33,113 bases of DNA from Candidatus Pacearchaeota archaeon (GTDB lineage: Archaea; Nanobdellota; Nanobdellia; Pacearchaeales; GW2011-AR1), in the NCBI GenBank assembly GCA_018304165.1, contig JAGVWS010000018.1, positions 1 through 33,113 of the forward strand, written 5' to 3'. How positions within the stretch are numbered: position 1 is the first letter of the stretch; each line of letters starts with the position of its first letter. This document shows, piece after piece, positions 29,451-33,113 of this stretch. A program made the translations under genes and the position numbers. Below the pieces are notes generated by a model that worked only from the letters and a program-made list of their open reading frames with translations, did not search any database and was not told the DNA's origin.

Positions 29451-30443
29451 CTAATAAACATTATTGATTATTTTGTTTTTAAGGAACAATTTTATGTTAT
29501 TTATTGTTTCTCTTAGAAGCTTTTGCCTTGATTCTCTGCTGCTAAAAGCTATATGCGGCGTGAATATTACATTTTCTCGGTTTAATAATTTGTGATCCAT
29601 AGCCAGTTGCCTGAAAGATTTAACATTCAATTTCTTATGTGCCTGCTTGTTTTTTATTAATTCTTCTCCTTCTAAAACATCAAGTCCGGTAGCGTAGATT
29701 TTTTTATCTTCTAACGCCTTAACTAATGCTGGCGTGTCAATTATTCTTCCTCTTGCAGTATTTATTATTACTACCCCTGTTTTCATCTTTTTTATTGCCT
29801 TTTTATCAATTAAGTGCTCGGTTTCTCTAGTTAGCGGCGTGTGCAGAGTTATTACATCTGATTTTTTCAGCAATTTGTCAAGGTTTACATACTTGAATCC
29901 TAATCTTGCCTCTAAATGTTTGTCTCTCTTTCTGCTGAATGCTAAAACCTTCATTTCGAATCCTCTTGCTATCCTTATCACATGGGAGCCTATATGCCCG
30001 GTTCCTATTACTCCTATTGTTTTTTCGTTTAAGTCAAATCCTTCCAATCCTTCTATTGAAAAATTGTTTTTATGAATTCTATTATAAGTTTTAGTTATAT
30101 TTCTTGATATTGATAATAACAGCGCGAATGTATGTTCTGCTACTGAATGTTCGGAATATGTCGGCACATTTGATACAATGATATTATTTTTTTTGCAGTA
30201 TGCTAAATCTATTTTATCATAACCAGTACATCTCGCGGCTATCATTTTTAGGTTACCAATACTCTTGATAATTTTTTCAGTAACTTCTGAGCCTGTCTCT
30301 ACAGATATTATATCAAACCCGCGGATTTTGCTAAAATTGGTGTTGTCCAGTATTCCTTTGAAAAATAATAATGTATGATTTTTTAGCCCATCTCGTAATA
30401 TTTTCTCTTCATTCTTATCAGTTTCAAAGAATGCTATCTTCAT
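29451..30443 (-). CDS. D-isomer-specific 2-hydroxyacid dehydrogenase (D-lactate dehydrogenase-like)
   Basis: This 330-residue NAD-dependent enzyme has the Rossmann motif GVIGTGHIGSHV (144-155), INTARGRIIDT (227-237) with catalytic R231, GLDVLEGEE (253-261) with E260, and FTPHIAF (294-300) with H297. The VAEHTFALLLSISRN segment (101-114) is typical of the D-LDH branch. It probably reduces pyruvate or another 2-oxoacid, giving a fermentation end reaction that regenerates NAD. It overlaps the transketolase stop by ATGA (4 nt), so translation is coupled. Substrate choice between lactate, glycerate and others is not settled by sequence. Confidence 0.87.
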   Translation of the reverse strand: MKIAFFETDKNEEKILRDGLKNHTLLFFKGILDNTNFSKIRGFDIISVETGSEVTEKIIKSIGNLKMIAARCTGYDKIDLAYCKKNNIIVSNVPTYSEHSVAEHTFALLLSISRNITKTYNRIHKNNFSIEGLEGFDLNEKTIGVIGTGHIGSHVIRIARGFEMKVLAFSRKRDKHLEARLGFKYVNLDKLLKKSDVITLHTPLTRETEHLIDKKAIKKMKTGVVIINTARGRIIDTPALVKALEDKKIYATGLDVLEGEELIKNKQAHKKLNVKSFRQLAMDHKLLNRENVIFTPHIAFSSRESRQKLLRETINNIKLFLKNKIINNVY

Positions 30444-32326
30444 TTTATCATCCCGCTTACTTTATTCACTATGCTCTTCGCATCAATTCCGTGCGTGCGC
30501 AGCAGTTCCTCTGTTGTTCCGGAGTGAGGAATTCCATGAACAGCCAGGTGCTCTGTTCTTATTCTGGCGCTTCCTGCATCTCCTGAATCTCCAAGAGCGC
30601 TTCTTACAGCATCTCCAATTCCCCCTTCGGGATGATGGTCTTCAGCTACAATGCACCTGCTTCCATGCATTAAAATAAATTCCCTTAATTCCCTGCCATT
30701 CAGCGGCTTGATGCAATACAAATCAATTACCGCCGTATTAATTCCTTTTTTCCTGAGTTCTTTATATGCAGAGAGGCATTCATGCAGTGTAACTCCTGCT
30801 CCAATCAGGACAGCAGAATCCTTTGCAGATTCTTTAATTACTTTGAACTTTCCGGCTTCAAACTTTTCCCTCCTGTCTTTAATATCATAAATAACAGGAG
30901 TTCCGTTTTTGGTAGTTCTTATATATTTAATTCCGGGAATTTTTCTTCCATTGCCGCTTGCGCATAATTCCACTATTTTCTTGGTGCTTACAGCATCGCT
31001 TGGGTAAAATATTGTTGAATTTGGGAGAGTCCTGAAAAAAGCAATGTCTTCAAGCCCCATTTGCGAAACTCCGTCGGCTCCTATTGAAACTCCGCTATGC
31101 GAGCCGCAGACTGTTAGGTTATTTCTCGGGGATGAAACAGCAGCCATTCTGAGCTGGTCGTGTGCTCTGGTAAGGAATGCGGAGAATGTTGATGCAAAAA
31201 CATTAAATCCCTTAATGCTCAATCCATGAGATACTCCTATCATATTCTGCTCTGCTATGAATGCATTTATGAATTGCTGCGGCCTGACTTTTTTTACTTC
31301 TTCAGACTTCGTTGAATTTCCTACGTCTCCGTCAATTGATATTATCTTCCTATCCTTAACAGCAGCTCCCGCAAGAGCTTTTCCATAAGCTTCTCTCGTG
31401 GGTATTACCTTTCCCTTAGTCATTTTTAATTCTTCAACTTCGGCTTTTTCAAGCTTAACTTTGACTTCCTCGCACTTTTCAGGTTTATTTATGGAAAAGT
31501 TTGGCATTTTTTTGTTAGGGATTTCCCTGAGGGCCTGCCTTAATTGTTCTTTATCAAGAGCCCTGCCATGCCATCCTTCCTGGTTTTCCATAAATGAAAC
31601 ACCTCTTCCTTTGAAGGTCTTTGCCAGTATTGCTGTTGGTTTCTCATAGCCCTTTAACGAAGAGAAAGCGTCCAGCAGATGTTTGGTATCATGCCCATCG
31701 ACGATTACAGCCCTCCATCCAAATGCTTCAAACCTTCTCTTGTAAGCATCCAAATTATGCCCCTCAATTGTCTCTCCGCTCTGTCCGAGTCTGTTAACAT
31801 CTACTATTGCGCAGATATTCTTAATGGAATATTTCTTTGCAAACTCCAGCGCCTCGTATATTGAACCCTCTGCTATTTCCCCGTCTCCAAGAAGGACATA
31901 AGTTCTGTACTTCCTTCCATTGAGTTTTGCAGCTAAAGCCATGCCTGCTCCAACTGATAGCCCCTGCCCGAGGCTGCCCGAGGCTGCTTTGACCCATTTA
32001 AGTGAGCGGGGCATGGGATGCCCTTCAAGGCTGCTTCCTGCCTTTCTTAATGTTTTAATGTCATCCCTGATGCATCCTGACCTTGCCAATGCTGAATAAA
32101 GTATTGGAGCAGCATGCCCCTTGCTCAATATGAATTCGTCATTGTCTTCGTCGTCGGGATTCTTTGTATTATAATTCATAACCTTAAACCATAAAACTGC
32201 CATTATCTCTGCACATGACAGGCAGGAAGTAGGATGCCCGCTTCCGGCGGCCGTCGTTGATATTAGGGAGTCCCTTCTCAGAGTATCTGCTATCGTTTTT
32301 AGTTCATCAGCGCTTAATTCATTCAT
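30440..32326 (-). CDS. tkt: Transketolase, single-chain
   Basis: This 628-residue thiamine-diphosphate enzyme of the non-oxidative pentose phosphate pathway moves two-carbon units between sugar phosphates. The N-terminal domain has GSGHPTSCLSCAEIM (28-42), H71 and H103, and the ThDP/metal motif LLGDGEIAEGS (146-155) running to DVN (176-178). The pyrimidine domain has NAFIAEQNMIGVSHG (354-368), with E359 the likely cofactor-activating Glu. The C-terminal domain ends near HGIPHSGTTEELLRTHGID. Many archaea encode transketolase as two half-genes; here both halves are one chain. It is the first gene of the operon with the dehydrogenase and PfkB kinase. GAGG lies shortly before the ATG. Confidence 0.95.
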   Translation of the reverse strand: MNELSADELKTIADTLRRDSLISTTAAGSGHPTSCLSCAEIMAVLWFKVMNYNTKNPDDEDNDEFILSKGHAAPILYSALARSGCIRDDIKTLRKAGSSLEGHPMPRSLKWVKAASGSLGQGLSVGAGMALAAKLNGRKYRTYVLLGDGEIAEGSIYEALEFAKKYSIKNICAIVDVNRLGQSGETIEGHNLDAYKRRFEAFGWRAVIVDGHDTKHLLDAFSSLKGYEKPTAILAKTFKGRGVSFMENQEGWHGRALDKEQLRQALREIPNKKMPNFSINKPEKCEEVKVKLEKAEVEELKMTKGKVIPTREAYGKALAGAAVKDRKIISIDGDVGNSTKSEEVKKVRPQQFINAFIAEQNMIGVSHGLSIKGFNVFASTFSAFLTRAHDQLRMAAVSSPRNNLTVCGSHSGVSIGADGVSQMGLEDIAFFRTLPNSTIFYPSDAVSTKKIVELCASGNGRKIPGIKYIRTTKNGTPVIYDIKDRREKFEAGKFKVIKESAKDSAVLIGAGVTLHECLSAYKELRKKGINTAVIDLYCIKPLNGRELREFILMHGSRCIVAEDHHPEGGIGDAVRSALGDSGDAGSARIRTEHLAVHGIPHSGTTEELLRTHGIDAKSIVNKVSGMIK

Positions 32327-32653
32327 ATTATTAATCCTCTTTTATAATAAAATAGTTTAGCATATCAAACCTCTAATTCATTCATAGAGCCTGCCTCTTT
32401 TATCCTATAGCATATGACTTAATAAATTAAGCATTTTTGTCATTTGCTATATTCGGAAAACATAAATGGTCTTGCTCAATTATTTATGTTTTACGTTATA
32501 AATTCAGGAATAACTGATATAAAAATATGTGGGTGGGGTTTCCTGTCTGGAAAAACTGTCAAATATCTTGTATAAAATCCTCTACAAAGAGAGTAGAGCA
32601 GGGTAGCATTTATTAAGGGGTTATTCTTCTGTATATAGGAGGTAAGAAGTAAA
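32327..32653. other. Spacer with divergent promoters of tkt and the small membrane protein
   Basis: No ORF is supported here. On the plus side TATAAAA (32571-32577) would give a leader of about 50 nt containing a hairpin CTCTAC-AAAGAGA-GTAGAG and then the Shine-Dalgarno site. On the tkt side the AT-rich stretches near 32341-32352 and 32410-32425 are candidate TATA boxes, but neither is clear. Confidence 0.45.
32638..32643 (+). promoter_or_regulatory. Strong Shine-Dalgarno site of the small membrane protein
   Basis: GGAGGT ends 10 nt before the ATG at 32654. It is the strongest ribosome-binding site in the window and is the main evidence that this short ORF is a gene. Confidence 0.7.
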
Positions 32654-32824
32654 ATGTGTAAAAGTTGGTGTGAGCTCATACTTGGCCTGGTAATTATAGT
32701 ATTTGCTCTGTGGCAGACGAGCTTCTCCGTGTGGGTTGTCCTGATTGCAGGCATAGCTTTAGTCATACATTCCTTCACGTGCACGAAGTGCTTTGGTCAC
32801 ATGGAGAGAGCCAGAAAAAAATAA
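32654..32824 (+). CDS. Small Cys-containing membrane protein
   Basis: This 56-residue protein begins MCKSWCELILGLVIIVFALW and ends HSFTCTKCFGHMERARKK. Two hydrophobic helices (about 8-20 and 26-39) are separated by QTSFS. Cys pairs flank them: C2 and C6 at the N-terminus, C43 and C46 at the C-terminus, all probably on the same side of the membrane and able to bind metal or form disulfides. The basic C-terminus fits a cytoplasmic location. There is no recognised family. A strong GGAGGT precedes the ATG. It converges with pgk, the stops being 4 nt apart. Confidence 0.7.
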   Translation: MCKSWCELILGLVIIVFALWQTSFSVWVVLIAGIALVIHSFTCTKCFGHMERARKK

Positions 32825-32825
32825 A

Positions 32826-32860
32826 ATCTTAATTTTTCTTTTTTCTTTTTTTATTGATTT
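32826..32860. terminator. T/A-rich termination region between converging genes
   Basis: Runs of T on the plus strand (ATTTTTCTTTTTTCTTTTTT) directly follow the small-protein stop, which is how archaeal transcription ends. The same bases encode the Lys-rich tail of pgk on the other strand. Confidence 0.4.
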
Positions 32861-33113
32861 TGTTGAATTTAGAATTTTTTACTGTTAGCAATCCTGGCAG
32901 CTTATTCTCTCCTCCCGTAAGGTATGCTATTGTTGCTCCTCCGGCAGGGCTTATATGGGTGAACCTTAAAGATTTATCCTGATAAGCTGTGGCCGTTAAG
33001 TGTCCTCCCCCTATGAGAACAGGGATGCCTTTTTTGGAATGCAGGTAGGAAAGATATCTCAGGATTTCTTCAGTTCCATACTTGTAATTCTTAAATTCAG
33101 AAAATCCCAGCGG
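32829..33113 (-). CDS. pgk: Phosphoglycerate kinase, C-terminal part (5' end beyond the window)
   Basis: The last 94 residues of the protein are visible. IPVLIGGGHLTATAYQD followed by FTHISPAGGATIAYLTGGE and KLPGLL is the conserved C-terminal nucleotide-binding region of phosphoglycerate kinase, in which the GGG-H/D and GGGAS-type turns bind ATP. A Lys-rich tail KINKKRKKKN follows. The enzyme makes ATP from 1,3-bisphosphoglycerate in glycolysis, in keeping with fba and tpiA nearby. The S-P-A-G-G form, in place of the common S-T-G-G-G, is a small deviation. The N-terminal half lies outside the window. Confidence 0.88.
   Translation of the reverse strand, partial: PLGFSEFKNYKYGTEEILRYLSYLHSKKGIPVLIGGGHLTATAYQDKSLRFTHISPAGGATIAYLTGGENKLPGLLTVKNSKFNKINKKRKKKN

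Noticed and set aside
32491-32784. 97-residue ORF on the minus strand
   Set aside because: It lies antisense to the small membrane protein, which has a strong Shine-Dalgarno site and membrane-protein composition; the antisense frame has neither.

Overview
The window looks like part of an AT-rich DPANN archaeal genome, probably in the Woesearchaeota/Pacearchaeota range; that placement is inferred from gene content, not from a search. The archaeal signs are an AglB-type oligosaccharyltransferase, an Alg7-type GlcNAc-1-phosphate transferase, a DhnA-type class I aldolase, a short (216 aa) archaeal triosephosphate isomerase, and TATA-box promoters sited about 25.5 nt before start codons (leaderless transcripts). 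No rRNA, tRNA or CRISPR array was seen.

Region 1 (34-4281, minus strand) is a sugar-modification operon: two cupins, a C-methyltransferase, a GT4 glycosyltransferase and a GDP-fucose-synthase-like SDR. Region 2 (4381-5035) is an IS200/IS605-like single-gene insertion with a hairpin at the left and a cloverleaf-forming sequence at the right. Region 3 (5204-6034) is a protein of unknown family, A, whose paralogue B lies at 27691. Region 4 (6101-20068) is a glycan-assembly island: GT2, GT4, GT39-like and methyltransferase genes, an RfbG-like SDR, a dolichyl-phosphate sugar synthase, a Wzx/MurJ-like flippase and the Alg7-like transferase. aglB (20069-22798) follows, so an essentially complete N-glycosylation pathway is present: priming, elongation, flipping and transfer. 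spoIIM (23064-23927) comes next.

Region 5 (24077-33113) is central carbon metabolism. fba, tpiA, a lycopene-cyclase-domain-like membrane protein, rpiB, rpe and unknown protein B are on the plus strand. A PfkB kinase, a D-2-hydroxyacid dehydrogenase and transketolase face them on the minus strand. A small Cys-rich membrane protein and the 3' end of pgk close the window. Together these give the non-oxidative pentose phosphate route and lower glycolysis of a small fermentative cell.

Four themes stand out. (1) Intergenic spacers repeatedly carry tandem degenerate copies of the 3' end of the neighbouring gene, in one case with the encoded C-terminal peptide and its stop conserved. (2) Several enzymes lack a family-typical active-site residue: both SDRs lack the Lys of YxxxK, rpe lacks a metal-ligand His, and rpiB lacks the ring-opening His. 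(3) Proteins A and B form an unrecognised paralogous family, and B appears frameshifted. (4) A palindromic TATA box sits exactly midway between two divergent start codons.
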